Positions 34,796 to 46,234 of a DNA stretch of 64,000 nt are shown here, in pieces. The notes beneath the pieces are model-generated. The model ran no database searches, was not told the origin of the DNA, and saw nothing but the letters and a program-made list of their open reading frames with translations. Both the position numbers and the translations under genes were made by a program. How positions within the stretch are numbered: the first letter of the stretch is position 1; each line of letters begins with the position of its first letter. Location: assembly GCA_027604505.1 (NCBI GenBank), contig JADIIX010000063.1:67508-131507 (forward strand). The letters are read 5' to 3'. This stretch comes from Gonapodya sp. JEL0774. Taxonomy: Eukaryota > Monoblepharomycota > Monoblepharidomycetes > Monoblepharidales > Gonapodyaceae.

Positions 34796-37700
34796 TCACG
34801 ACCTTCCCGCCAAAGTGATATGCTTTCTTGGTACGGAGATCTTGCGCCTCTTGTTGGACCCTTGAGTCATGGTGGAGGGAGCCGGAGACGCCGCCGAGGC
34901 GGACGCAGTGTACATTACCTTCGGCGGAGCTCTGGGCACGGTTTTCGGAAGCTGAGAGTACTGACTGTCTTGGGAGGCATTGAAGTGATCAACCTTAAAA
35001 GCGAAATTGTGTTTGTCGTCAGTATTTTGCGGTACCCTGAAACGGTTGCACGAAATGTACTGGGCTTGCATCCGCATTCTCCTTAGTGTTGTTCTCTTTA
35101 TGCCGTTGCGTTGATGTTGCCTGGCCAAGCTCAGAGGCTAACTCGTCATCAGCATCAACTTCTTCGATAACCCTCTTCTTTCTTGACTTGCTACTCGGTG
35201 GCGTCATTGGGGCTACACCCAAGGCGGGTCCGTTGCTTACAACATCTGTGAGAGGAGTTCGGCTAGTCTGGAGCACGGAACGAGGTTTGGACAGAATTGG
35301 AGAAGGAGGAGCAACGCGACGGTCTCGATCGGCTACATTCCGCGTATCTGTGGGTTGAGGGAGAGGCTGCTTAGGCAGCTGGAGCTTCGGAATCTGTTGT
35401 TGGGTGTTCAACCGGAGGAGCAATTTGCGAGGAATTGTGAGCAACCACAAAAGCCTATCAACCAAGAGAGAAATACCTCCGGTACTTCGTTCTGAACAAA
35501 TTGCGCTTGGTAAATGCGAGCTCGAGCGCTCTCGTCTTGATAGAATTCCATTTTCCCGTACTGTATGTTGAAATTAGTGTCGCGAAGCGAAGAACTGTCG
35601 TGGAAGGTTTTCCTCCTACCAACCTTCTTCTTCTTCCTGATGAGACCTGCCCTTTTGAGTTCTTCTACAATGTTTCTCCCAGTGGCTAAATTACACCCTG
35701 CGAATCAGTCGAATGCATTATCATTTGATCCAACACATTGCGCCCTGGCGAAGACATACCAAGTCTCGTGCTCAGAAACTTGATTGACGAAAAATCCTCC
35801 TCCCAACATATTTTGACCGCCCTCTTGATCAGCGCAACGTCTGCACATGCTGGTAGGTTCCAGATTGCCTCAGAGCAGAATACGCACGTATGATTTTCCC
35901 CCTCAGCCGCGATGGCCGCAGCGTCCCAGAAACCTGTACACAAACGTAATCGACATCTGTGGCACTGATTGAAAGCGCTCCTCGGCAACTCACCGTAGCA
36001 CGCCGCATGAGCCCAATGCTTGCAAAGTTCACACTTGATCATCACCCCGTCATCCTGCATTAAAGAAAAATATGTGGAATCTTCAAACGGGTAACAAATG
36101 TAGTCACATCAGCCGGCACCTCACCGTCTCGTTCCCGCAGACACATGAAGTGTCCCTCCTTCCCTGGGTCTTCTCCACTCCGGAGCTCCTCGCCTCTTCT
36201 TCGTCCACCTCCATCTCCTCAACAATCACTCTGGCACCTCCGTCAAGCTTGCCATTCTTGTTTTTTGCCACCGCCTCCACCTGCTTTGTCTTCGCGCGTT
36301 CCCTTCCGGCTCCGGACGCCCCAACACGTAGTCCCTGCATTCTCTCTACAACTTCTCCTGGTCCCGATCTTGCACCCGATCGACTTCCTGACCTTGCACC
36401 CGATCCGCTCCCCTTACCCCGAGAAGTGGAGCCTCTTCGTCCGCTCTTAGCCCTCGTCCTACCCCTTCCAGATGTGGAGCTTTTGCTGGCCTTCGGATTG
36501 TAGTCCTCGTCCAACTCAACGTCATCCGGCTCACTCGAAACTTTTGCCAACAATGCCTGTACTTCATATACTTCAGGTGATACGTCCAGTTCCATATCGT
36601 CAGTGGGACCGGATTTGGCTCTTCCAGTAACTCCTCCAAAACGAGACGATGTTACATCCACCTGACTGTCCGGGATCTCGAAATCGCGCTCCCCATCTCC
36701 ATCCTGTGATACCCCGTCCATTAGATCGGGCGAACGCTCCACCATACCGTTTATCCCATCTCTCTCCTGCCGTTGCCCCGATGATCTCGTAAAAGGTTGA
36801 GAACCGTCCCAATCCCTTTCATTCACACTAGCTCTGGGTGTTAATGTCCCAACTCCTTGACTGGCACCATCGCTTATCTGGCTCGGGCCCCCACCAAAGA
36901 CTGCACTCGTTGCAGATTCGCCCCTCTCGAGGTCCCTGATGAGTGCTTGCGTGTTTTCGCCTTCATCGGCGTCGGGAGGTGTCATGACCGCCGGGTGAAA
37001 TCGGGATCGGGGCCGAGAGAGGCCAGCTGAAGAGGAGATGGTGAAAGGATCGACGGAAAACTCTACTAACCCTGATCTCATTCTTCTCTGCAAAAAGCAC
37101 GAGCCCACCTCCCACACCCCACTCATCCTCGCCTGCCTCGCCTTCGTCGACGCCCTCTCTCATTCTTCGTTGGCTGTCCTGGATTTGCGATCCCGTACCG
37201 GAAACGTCATCGCGTGCCAACGAAACCGTGCTGGGGAGCGGAGAAGACGAAGCTTGTGCAGTTGGAATCGGTGAGACTGACGAAAATCAAATGGCGGTAA
37301 AGCTCCGAGAACTTGGTGACATCGGACTGTTCACTCACCCCCACCTCCAATGCCTTGCTCAAAACTGCCCATAATTTCGTCACTCGGAGCCCTCGTCGCC
37401 TCCTCCGTTTCCTGAATCTCCACAACCTCGACCACCTCTAGTCTTTCGTATCTTTTCACATCTTGTCTTATTCCACCAAAAACTCCAGGCTCTTCCTCCG
37501 CGACTCTCGCCTCGTCCCTTCCCGTATATTTGCCATTTGACGGAGCAGCAAGGGCCTCTTGACTGTCTGTCACCTCCTCCACTCGATCTTCGGAGGCAGC
37601 ATCTTCACATGTCGTGCGAATGCGAAGAGAGAGCGTGTGGTGTGCTGCAGTGTGTTTTCGATAAGGGGTGAGTCGTTGGGACGTTGGGACGTGACCTGCA

Positions 37701-39577
37701 TTAGTGATCTACTCACGCGTCTCAACGGACCCAATAGCTATACGGGATGGCTCCTCTCCGAAAGCGAAGTTGCCTGAATTGAAGAGGACGATCAGTTATG
37801 CAAGCGGTTGCAATAGACGTAGCAGAGGGCAGACGCAACAAAACCATCCTCGTTGCCCCTGTAGGTCCACTCACCTTCGAGCTCAGCAGGTGGTGCCGCG
37901 AATCCAGGAGGCTCGTAGTCTGCGGGCGTGATAGCGTCGTAGTAAAAGAGCTTCATCGTGAGGTGACGAGAATCGGGGAGAGGCTGAGGAATGGGGCATT
38001 CGTGGAGGTTTCCAGGAGAAGTAGAGGAGCTCCGTGAGAAAAGACGGAGTCAGATTGCAGGTAAGAAGTGCACATACGGCCAGAGTTTGGGTAAGCATCA
38101 AGAGCTTCCGGAGCTGCGATGGAGTGATGGGTGAGGTGGTAGTGAAGGTGATCCATTAAGATACATTCAGATCTCGTTGATGGGCTAACAGAACAAAGAC
38201 AACAAAAAAAATTCTGGCGCATCCTCCTGAATATGGAATTTAGGAGGTTCCCCACGAACCCCCATACTTGCCCCTTTTCTGACCTAGCCCGGCTTATTAC
38301 TCACCAACACAATCGTTGCCTTCCGCATATCTTCCTTGGTCGCACCCTGTACCTGTGACTGAGGTTCCAGCGTCTCTTTTCCGTTCCTGAGTGGCTGTTT
38401 TCCTTTCCCCTTCCCCTTGTTCTTGTCCTGGGCGGTTGGGCCAACCGGCTTCTCGATGGTGTGAACAAATGACCAATGCACGTCCGATGAGGGGTAAGTG
38501 AAAGAGAAGGTGTACGATTCGACGAGGTCATTCGGTTTGCTGCACAGTGGGTATTTGCAGTGTTCGTGAGAGTGTTGGGAACGCAAGTGAGAATGCAAGC
38601 AGGTGGTGAGAGATGGAAAGGTTGACATCCACAGTGAATCAAACACTTACCTCGGGTCGAGGTAGATACCAAAGACCACAGATCGGAGCTGACGAGCGTC
38701 GGAGGCGCCAGTCGATAAGGTGAAGGAACGCGGGTGGAGAGGGCGACAGATCCAAAGCGATAGAGGTAAAAAGGACAATTAATAATATATTCTCGTTGGA
38801 GTACCCTCCATGATTGTTTGATCCTTCCGTCATTGTGAGATTTATCGTCCCACCTCGCCACCGCATGCTCCAGCAATACCCGACTATGTGCGTGCTACTG
38901 GAGGTATACGCACATATTTTTTCTCGATCGCATCCGAAACTCCCTTTTCAATCCAGTCGGCAATTTCGTCGGCGTCTGGAGCCATTCCTCTGTGGAAAGT
39001 CTTGATTCTCACACCGGCGACGGCTGTTCGAGAGGTGGGATGGACGAAAGGGATTAAAAGATGGGTAGATCAATGGCAAAAATGAAGCGCAGATTGAAGG
39101 GGAAAGTTGAGAAGACCCAAGGAGGTGGAGATGCGGGTGGGGGGAATGCTGAGGGTGAAAATGGGGAGGCGTGAATTGAGCTGAGACAGCGTCAACTTGC
39201 CCTGATCCCTGTAATAGTCCTCGGGAAAGAAGCCACGTAAATAACTGGGTACCGAAAGGGATGAATTGAAGGGCCATATGAGTGAAAAATGAAGGCGGGT
39301 GTTTTGGGAGTGGTGGGACGAGGCCAGCCAGATTTGAGAACACAACACAGCGGGAGGGCAGAGACTAAGAGACTCACGTGATCGAAGCCAATGCGGTCGC
39401 TGTGAGCCGGTGACAGATCGAAATCAGGTCAGTCTCGCGAGGCCAGTGTCGTGCGAACGCGACCTACACAGGATACCCACAGAGAAGGTTTTTCACCGCA
39501 GTGAGGGACGTCTGCTCGCTCAAAACTTCCGACTTTTGCGCCGGTGGGCGCTGCAGCTGCGCCTGGGCCGAAAGCAT
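34796..39577 (-). CDS. HOP1: Meiotic chromosome-axis HORMA protein with zinc finger
   Basis: Hop1/HORMAD-type protein of the meiotic chromosome axis. The HORMA domain starts near residue 20: SEQTSLTAVKNLLSTALASI, TYLRGFFPEDYYRDQ, VRIKTFHRGMAPDADEIADW IEKGVSDAIEKKY (two stretches), VVFGIYLDPSKPNDLVESYT FSFTYPSSDVHW, and LTMKLFYYDAITPADYEPPG. A Ser/Arg/Gly-rich linker of several hundred residues follows, including many GSGARSGSRSG-like repeats. Then comes a PHD-type zinc finger (SCVCGNE ... IKCELCKHWAHAACYG ... CHRCR). Next are a winged-helix-like segment (NIVEELKRAGLIRKKKKVGR) and a basic C terminus, SNKRRKISVPRKHITLAGRS, that looks like a closure motif. The junction GATCAGG|GCAAGT is a GC donor supported by phase. 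Start 39577 is the ATG that opens the HORMA reading. Not every exon boundary was resolved. Confidence 0.88.
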
Positions 39578-40368
39578 CGCGGATTCGTCGAAGTTGAGTT
39601 GTGTTGAGGTTCTATTCGTCGCCCCACCCACTCAAGAGAAGTGGCACAGCGGCAGATTCGCAAACTCCAAAAAAAAAAAAAAAACTTTTCTTGCTTTTCG
39701 GTCCCAAACTCATCAAGCGCGTTCGGAGCGTACAGATCATCTACGCAGGTGGGTGTTTGCGTTTGCTGGAATGCAATCTTCTTCCGTCATTGGATCGTCC
39801 GCATGCGGGGAAGGACTTCCAGGACCAACTGACGGAAGACGACGACCCAGGGCCTAGTAGTGGCTATACCCAGCGTGGCACATGCCGACCAACCTCTCGA
39901 AGAGACGCATCCTTCCATCCGTGCGTTTGCGTGTTCTCCGCTAGAATGGAGTCTCTCCTCGGAGATACAATGGAAAATGGAACCAAAGCTACAGTGAGTT
40001 CTGAATCATTACCAACAATTGAGGTGATAGTCTTCGACACAAACCAACAGATGCTGACTGAAATCAACACTTAAACCACTGCAAGAAAGTGTGGACTTTG
40101 GTTTCAAGTTTTCATTGATATGTCGATTTGATGGAATGGAGTGCTCAGTTCACGATGAGTCACCCTGTCATTTTAATTAACATAAATCGAGAATTTTCTG
40201 GAGCTGAAACTGCATGCAACCTGACAAACGGTGGTCAGTATGCTGCCGGCGCCAGTGATTCTAGTCAAGCGACCGACCATGTGCATGTATCTCAAGGCCC
40301 AAAAGATAAGTTTAAACATTCAATTCATGTAAATATGACTAAAAATACATTTGCAAAGGGCCGTAGTA
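39578..40368. other. Intergenic region HOP1 / Ro60-B
   Basis: 791 bases with an A homopolymer at about 39669-39684 and no recognised gene. It contains the HOP1 promoter and the Ro60-B 3' end. I looked for a Y-RNA-like or pol III gene (A/B boxes, T-run terminator) and found none. Confidence 0.4.
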
Positions 40369-42693
40369 CTACACTCTTCCGCTGACAAACTCTCCCATTG
40401 CCTGCAATGCCCCGGAATCAAATCCAACGATATCCATCATTCCGGGATCCTCAGGGTCAGCGATGGTAAATTTAGTCGCTGTCATCCCCACCACCACCAG
40501 CTTCGCCTCAGGGTTGATTTCCTTCCGGTAATTCTCCAATGCCTTGGCCGGTTGGACCTTCCCAGCATACGTCTCGCTATCCGTGTACACCACGAACACA
40601 TCCACGGGTATTCTCTTCTCAAGTGCATAAACCATTGGGAGACTACAATCCGTGGACCCGAAAGGTAAATTAGATATCTTCCTCTCCACCTCCATCAGTG
40701 TGTCATTGCGCGTGATGTTCAGGGGTACAAATTTGTGGCAAAATCCGAAAAAGTGGCAGTTTTCTTCGATACGGGCAGTCACCATGCTGAGCGCGGCCGA
40801 AGCCTCACGGCACGACAGGGGTGAATCCATGATCTGGCAAGTCATAGATCCGGAGACATCCAAGGCGAGAAGAAACTTCTTGCCTGTTGGTTCGACGGCT
40901 TGAAACGACAGATAGTACGCATCTTCAAGGGCAGCTGCAGAATGACCAAGAAATCGTTAGTAAACAACTTTGGGCGAGATCACGATAATTCAACTCGCAC
41001 TCACCGACCACAGCCTGATCTGGGGACCACGTCAGCTCGCCCTTGAGGCCACGTCCCTGTTGATAAGTTCTCAGTGCTAGGAGCACGTTGAAGGGGTGCA
41101 TTTTGGCCTTTTTCAGTGCGTTGGCGTTCTTGAGCCGCTTCACGATCGTCGCTGACGCTTCAGAGAACGGGGCGATCAAGCCCACCGAGGTCATCTTGGC
41201 CAAGTTTCGCATCATGGCTGTCATGGGCATCTCCACGAGCAAGGCCTCCCAAACAACCCGGCTGTTTAGGAGAGGAGACGGAACATGCTCCCGAGCAAAT
41301 TTCCACCTCCTGATAGCGTCAACAACCTTTGCTTCGGTGTCGTTAGTCCTCTGCTCAATGGGCGTGATCTCTTCAAGGGCCGTGAGGAATTCGATGAGAC
41401 GGGACATGGTCACTTTACTGGCTATCTTGATGCGGTTCTCAGCAATCTTTGCTCGCTTGCGTGCCTGCACTGCCTCGATCTCCCCGCCATTGTCTGCTGC
41501 AGGAGCGGCGTCCTCTTCTGGCCGTGAAACCACCACAAAGTCCTCCTCTACTGTTGCCACAGGATCCAATACGAGTTTGGAGCGGAGGGCCTCAAAGTCT
41601 GGTGCGACTGACTTCCAGGGCTGCGTGAGATCTAAAACACAAAACAGAAAGCATGAGTCTCACATCCATTTGTTGGTCGTGCAAAAGAACTCACAACTCA
41701 CATTTGTACAAAAGAGCAGCTTCCTCGCACTTGGGCTTCACATGGAACACTCTCAGCACATCAGCGTGTTTCCAACCGTTCCGATTCTTGTACTTGGTGC
41801 ACGCAAATGCCTGCTTCACCGCCGTCTCCCCGACATCCTCCGTCACACCATTGTACCACTTGCCTATCGCCGATCGAAGACCCCGACCCGATTTGGGGTG
41901 GGTGGTGCCACCAAGAAGTTTCGTGTACTCGAGGAACGCGAACAATGTCGTCGGGATGCGACAAATGTCTGCGAGGTGTTCGTAGACAAGAGTGCGTACT
42001 GCCTGATTTCCAAATGTCAATGCGAGAGCCAAGGTGAACGTGAGAGTATCTTGCTTAGGAGTGCGTCCGTTCTTTGAGAATTCAATAATTCGACATTAGT
42101 TTAAATCGGAGAAACGGAGGTGATCGAAGACTTTGCACACACAACCCACCACCGAGAATTCCAAAACTGTCTCCACAACCTTAAGACCTTCGCCTCCTTC
42201 AATCATTCCCTTGATGTGCATAGCATTTTCCAATTTGAGCTCGCGCTCCCCGACGTAGTAAGTTCCACCTGCAGCGCCAAGAACAAGGAAGCGACGGAGC
42301 TGTTGAGTGTTGGCAACTAAATGGTGTACACAAGATGAAAGTGAGTGCCGTGGGAAGTCTCCGGAAAGTGAAGAAACACAACTAACCTTTGAACACCACT
42401 CCACCTGCGTTGTTTGTTACCATCAGATGTTCCTTCCCTGGTATGGGCACCATTTGGCCGCGAACTCCCCGTCCTCCCCTTGCCATACCCCGTCCCCTTC
42501 CTCTTCCACGCCCGCGACCACGAGCACCACCCCCTCTCACGGGTGTGGGAGCAGGCACTGGCTGGGCTACAAACACTGGAGCTGCACGAGCTTGTGAAGC
42601 GGCCATGGAAACACCGCGGCCCCGAATAACACCCCTCGGTGCATTGCCACCACGTACGTCGGACGCAACCTGAGACCAAGAGCGGTTCTGCAT
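40369..42693 (-). CDS. RO60: Ro60 (TROVE plus vWA domain) RNA-binding protein, copy B with RGG-rich N terminus
   Basis: Paralogue of copy A. Exons: 42693-42387, 42316-42150, 42071-41702, 41631-41005, 40934-40369; in phase, 678 residues. Exons 2, 3 and 5 have exactly the same lengths as in copy A (167, 370, 566 nt) and introns lie at the same positions. TROVE markers are nearly identical (LRRFLVLGAAGGTYYVGERE; RSAIGKWYNGVTEDVGE; PMTAMMRNLAKMTSVGLIAP). The vWA MIDAS is intact: DVSGSMT, GSTDCSLPMVYAL, VVYTDSET. Differences from A are a ~100-residue N-terminal extension with dense Arg-Gly repeats (GGGARGRGRGRGRGRGMARG), typical of RNA-binding RGG boxes, and an exon 4 that is 330 nt shorter, so the acidic insertion is mostly missing. 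It probably binds a different RNA set or localises differently; that is inference. Confidence 0.95.
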
Positions 42694-43118
42694 TTTGAGC
42701 TGGTGGAATATTTTGAAACTCGAGTGGGACTACGAAATAAATCACGGTTTATAAAGGACGAAACGCCCCTCGTACTTGCCCCTCGGGCAAGGGCCGGCCG
42801 GTCACGACACCACAGCCGCGCCCTTGTTACCAGCAGCCCGCAGCACCGGAGTGCACGTGTGAGTGCACGAAGTCGAACTGCTTCTGAGAGAATCAGTTTG
42901 ATTGTGACGCGGTGTGGGGTGTTTTGGACAAACGTAAAATCCCCACGGGCACAAATTGAGCACGTGTGAAAACTCCAGATCAGGACAGAATACCAAGAAA
43001 GATGAACATTTCAATCACGATCCGTACTCGTTTCGTGGCTGAATTGACGTGAACTGATTCAATGCGGGTTTTTTGAATAACAACAACAAAGAATAACCAC
43101 ATCTTCCCTGCACTCGGT
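42694..43118. other. Intergenic region Ro60-B / IDO with a short perfect hairpin
   Basis: 425 bases upstream of Ro60-B. At 42776-42790 there is a perfect 6-bp inverted repeat with a 3-base loop (TTGCCC CTC GGGCAA) about 85 bases upstream of the Ro60-B start, so it may be in the 5' UTR. No other feature recognised. Confidence 0.4.
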
Positions 43119-45347
43119 CTAGTACGTTGGGGACCTCACTCCTTCTCCAACTCCCTTAATCACCTCCAACTTCTTCACCTCTCTCGCCAGCACTCTGGAC
43201 TCCGTGGCAGCCTTGTCCCTCAGCTCGCCAAGAATGTCGCGCTTCTCCGTCGTCAGCTCCGACTCGCGAGCAGCGATGCCTGAAGATACTTCTTGAATGG
43301 CTGTTAGGACAACGGAAAGCTGGTTGGGGACTGCGTTAGGTGGGCGTGAGTTTGTGAACTGGTGGGCGACTCAGGAAAGCATTAGGGAACGGTGACGTAC
43401 GCCAGTGAATGATGGGGCTTCCGCCTGTGGCAACCGGGTGGTTTGTGTATTTGAGAATGTAGTTTTTGGTGAAGCGCCAGTGTCGACTGTCGATTCGAAA
43501 TAATAATTAGGTGAGAACTCGACAAACACTCAGATGCTCCCCTTCGACAACACGTACTCCCTGAATTCCCGAATCTGATCCAGCGCCTCAACATACGTCA
43601 CGGCTGAGTTTGCGTCCGCTTCCGCGAACTTGCGCACACCGAGCTCTCGCGAGCGAGCCTCCACCCAAGACACCCAAGCTGAGTGGTGCGACGGACGGTA
43701 GGTACGGAAGTCACGGAGGGTCTCTGTGAGAGGGTTATGTGGCATGAGGTCTTCGCACGATCATGATCGTAAGTCTGACGGTGATGCAAGATGAAAATAA
43801 ATGGAATGCTGTTCCTACAAACCGGTCACCTGCAAGAGGTTGTCCATCGTGGGCACGATGGAATCGTTGGCACCGCTTTCCCCTCGGAAAAAGGTGGGTT
43901 GGTCACTGACTCCTTCGTAGAGCACGCCATTGGGGAACATGGGCTTGTCACGGAACTTGTAATCACCACATCACAGGTAAACTCCTCCCCATAGTACAAA
44001 ACTGACCTGGTTTTTGGTTCCCATGATGAATGTTCTGAAGTCTTTGTACCCTCCTGGCTCACTCCTCCCCCACATTGTGTCCATCGTAAAGTTGATCTTC
44101 CTCGCAGCTTCCACAACACCTTCGAGCCCAGCATTGAAGGCGGTACGGTCAGCCCGAGCGAGACCATCCAACGCGGCTGCAGTTGCGGTGACCAAGGATC
44201 CAGAGTGACGGACCATGGCAACGTGCACGAGGATGAAGCCGGATTCCTGGTCGAGGAGGAGTCATTTCGGTTGGAAGGGTGTGATAAACAGAATTGGACG
44301 TGCCAGCAGCGCGCCACGCACGGACTCTGATCCCGCAAAGCTTCTGATAACACGAATGTTCCTATAATCGGGCGGCGCTTCCTTGTTGATTCTTTCGTAG
44401 TTGTACAACGCGTAGGATTGGGCGTACTCCATGAAGGGCTTGGAGTAGAGACTTTTTGAATACGTAGCGCAATATAAGCAAAATGCAGAATAGTCCAGTG
44501 ATAAAACGAAAGGTGTGGGACAAAAATTAATATAGAACTGATGGCGATACAAACTTACCGGTCGCTGAGCGTGGCCAGCGGCACCGCGATCTGCTTTGGC
44601 AGGACAGGACGACCAAGACCATAGGAGTCACCAGTTCTGGTGAGTGGTGAGCCAATTGTCAGATACGATTCGAAGCGCCAGGGAAGTGGGGTTTCGCACG
44701 CACGAACCTTCGGATTTCCAAATCGCAAGGTTCTAAAAGGTATGCGGATGCAAGAAACGTGTAGTCGCGGTACAGCTGATTGACAAAAGGAAAGAGCGAA
44801 GTTGGTTCACATGACGAGTTTTCATCACACCCACAGAGTACCAACGCACAACGTACCGCCGCAAGCAACTCAGGATCTGTGACCTCGCTCACGTCCAGCG
44901 TGGGAAATTTCTCCAGGACTTCCCCTCCCAACTCTCCTCTGGACAGCAAGCCCCTGCCTCCCTCTGGTAGGTAAACGGGCATCCGACGGAGGAGCGAATC
45001 GAGCGGGTCATACTTGGAAGGAAGAGTGCTGAGCGGGTCCTGTAAGATTTTGGGAGACGGATCAGTTTCATTTGGGTGTAGGATGGGGTGGTGTGTGCGG
45101 CCCGAGGAGACTCAGACGACCCCTTTACCTTTCGCGGGAGAAATCCGTTCTGTCTCCCAACAGTGAAAACCGGCAGGCTCTTTACATCTGCGTAGTCCTC
45201 GGCAAGTTTGAACGTTGGCGGCGCCGGGGTGGTGTCCATGATCGACGGGGGAAGTGCGGACGCGAAAAGGGTCGGTCGCGACCGGGAGACGAAGGACCTA
45301 CTAAAAGACAGGCCCGCCCGCGCAGCATGGGATTTGAGCCTGAGCAT
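43119..45347 (-). CDS. BNA2: Indoleamine 2,3-dioxygenase, possibly mitochondrially targeted
   Basis: Haem enzyme that opens the indole ring of tryptophan, the first step of the kynurenine pathway to NAD. The first exon is 45347-45129. Later exons carry the family blocks: LYRDYTFLASAYLLEP, GDSYGLGRPVLPKQIAVPLA, YNYERINKEAPPDYRNIRVI, ESGFILVHVAMVRHSGSLV, NQ..MFPNGVLYEGVSDQPT FFRGESGANDSIVPTMD (two stretches), and the proximal-histidine region HWRFTKNYILKYTNHPVATG GSPI. Ends at a TAG complementary to 43119-43121, after a coiled C-terminal segment. The first ATG adds ~36 residues rich in Arg/Ser and free of acidic residues (MLRLKSHAARAGLSFSRSFV), like a mitochondrial presequence. A second in-frame ATG (MDTTPAPPTFKLAED) would give the usual cytosolic length. 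Individual inner splice sites were only partly checked. Confidence 0.88.
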
Positions 45348-46234
45348 AGTGCGCTGGGGTGGATTTGTAGCTTCTGAGCGTGGGTTTCTGGTTTGTCTGT
45401 AAATGTGGGGAAACTTACTTTTTCGAAATTGTATCCCAAAGCCCTGAATCCCTTTTTTTGAAGGCGTGATTCAAACTGTTGTTTGCCACTCTACGGTGTC
45501 GGGCAAAAGTCTGGACACGAGAAGCAAACACACTCACCGTGCCTCTAGATGCAACTGATGCATCAAGGAACGGAACTGATGAGGGACGCCGTCTCAGGCT
45601 CCATTCTGACGTGTGTATGGGAGTGAGCAGTTGAACTATTGCCAACTGTGCGGCCGGGACCTCACGAAGAGAGTGGAAAAAGGTGCATCGAGGCTGACTT
45701 GGAGAATCTTTAATAATTATCTACAAATACGAAGAACAGAGTACAATGCCGATAATTGCTTATCAGGAAATACAGCCCCAGAGGAGATATCTACTCAACA
45801 CACTTGTACTTTATTCTCAACCAGTGCTAAGAGGAGAAATTGGAGCATTGTCAAGTTGCCGCGCACGAATACAGCGACTTTTTAGAGTGTTGTGGTGTAT
45901 CGGGATCATCCTGAGGGTCGAGGGATGGGTCGAGCGAATACGCTGCGTCACCATCACCCTCATATACTAACCAGTGCTAGTACCACTAAAAGTCCCAAAC
46001 GTGGGATCTTCCACCAAGAAGTAAATCACCCCAAGCAAATTCGGCACCATCCCCAGGGACAAGAGCGACCACGCAAAGCACAGCCCGGCAAACACATTTA
46101 ATTCTTCAAGGGACTTGCACCCGAATCAGAAATAGCGTCTCTGTGTTCTGAGAAGAATCAATGGTTGTAATACTTTGGGACTGCCTGCCGTGGCCTCTTG
46201 AATTCTCCGACCCAAACACCGCTTCCCGCTCACC
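45348..46234. promoter_or_regulatory. Divergent promoter region IDO / 2OG dioxygenase
   Basis: About 890 bases between divergent starts. Several short open frames but none with family features. No repeats recognised. Confidence 0.4.

Noticed and set aside
39669-39684. A-run as a retrocopy poly(A) tail linked to Ro60 duplication
   Set aside because: Both Ro60 copies keep introns at the same positions, so retroposition is excluded.
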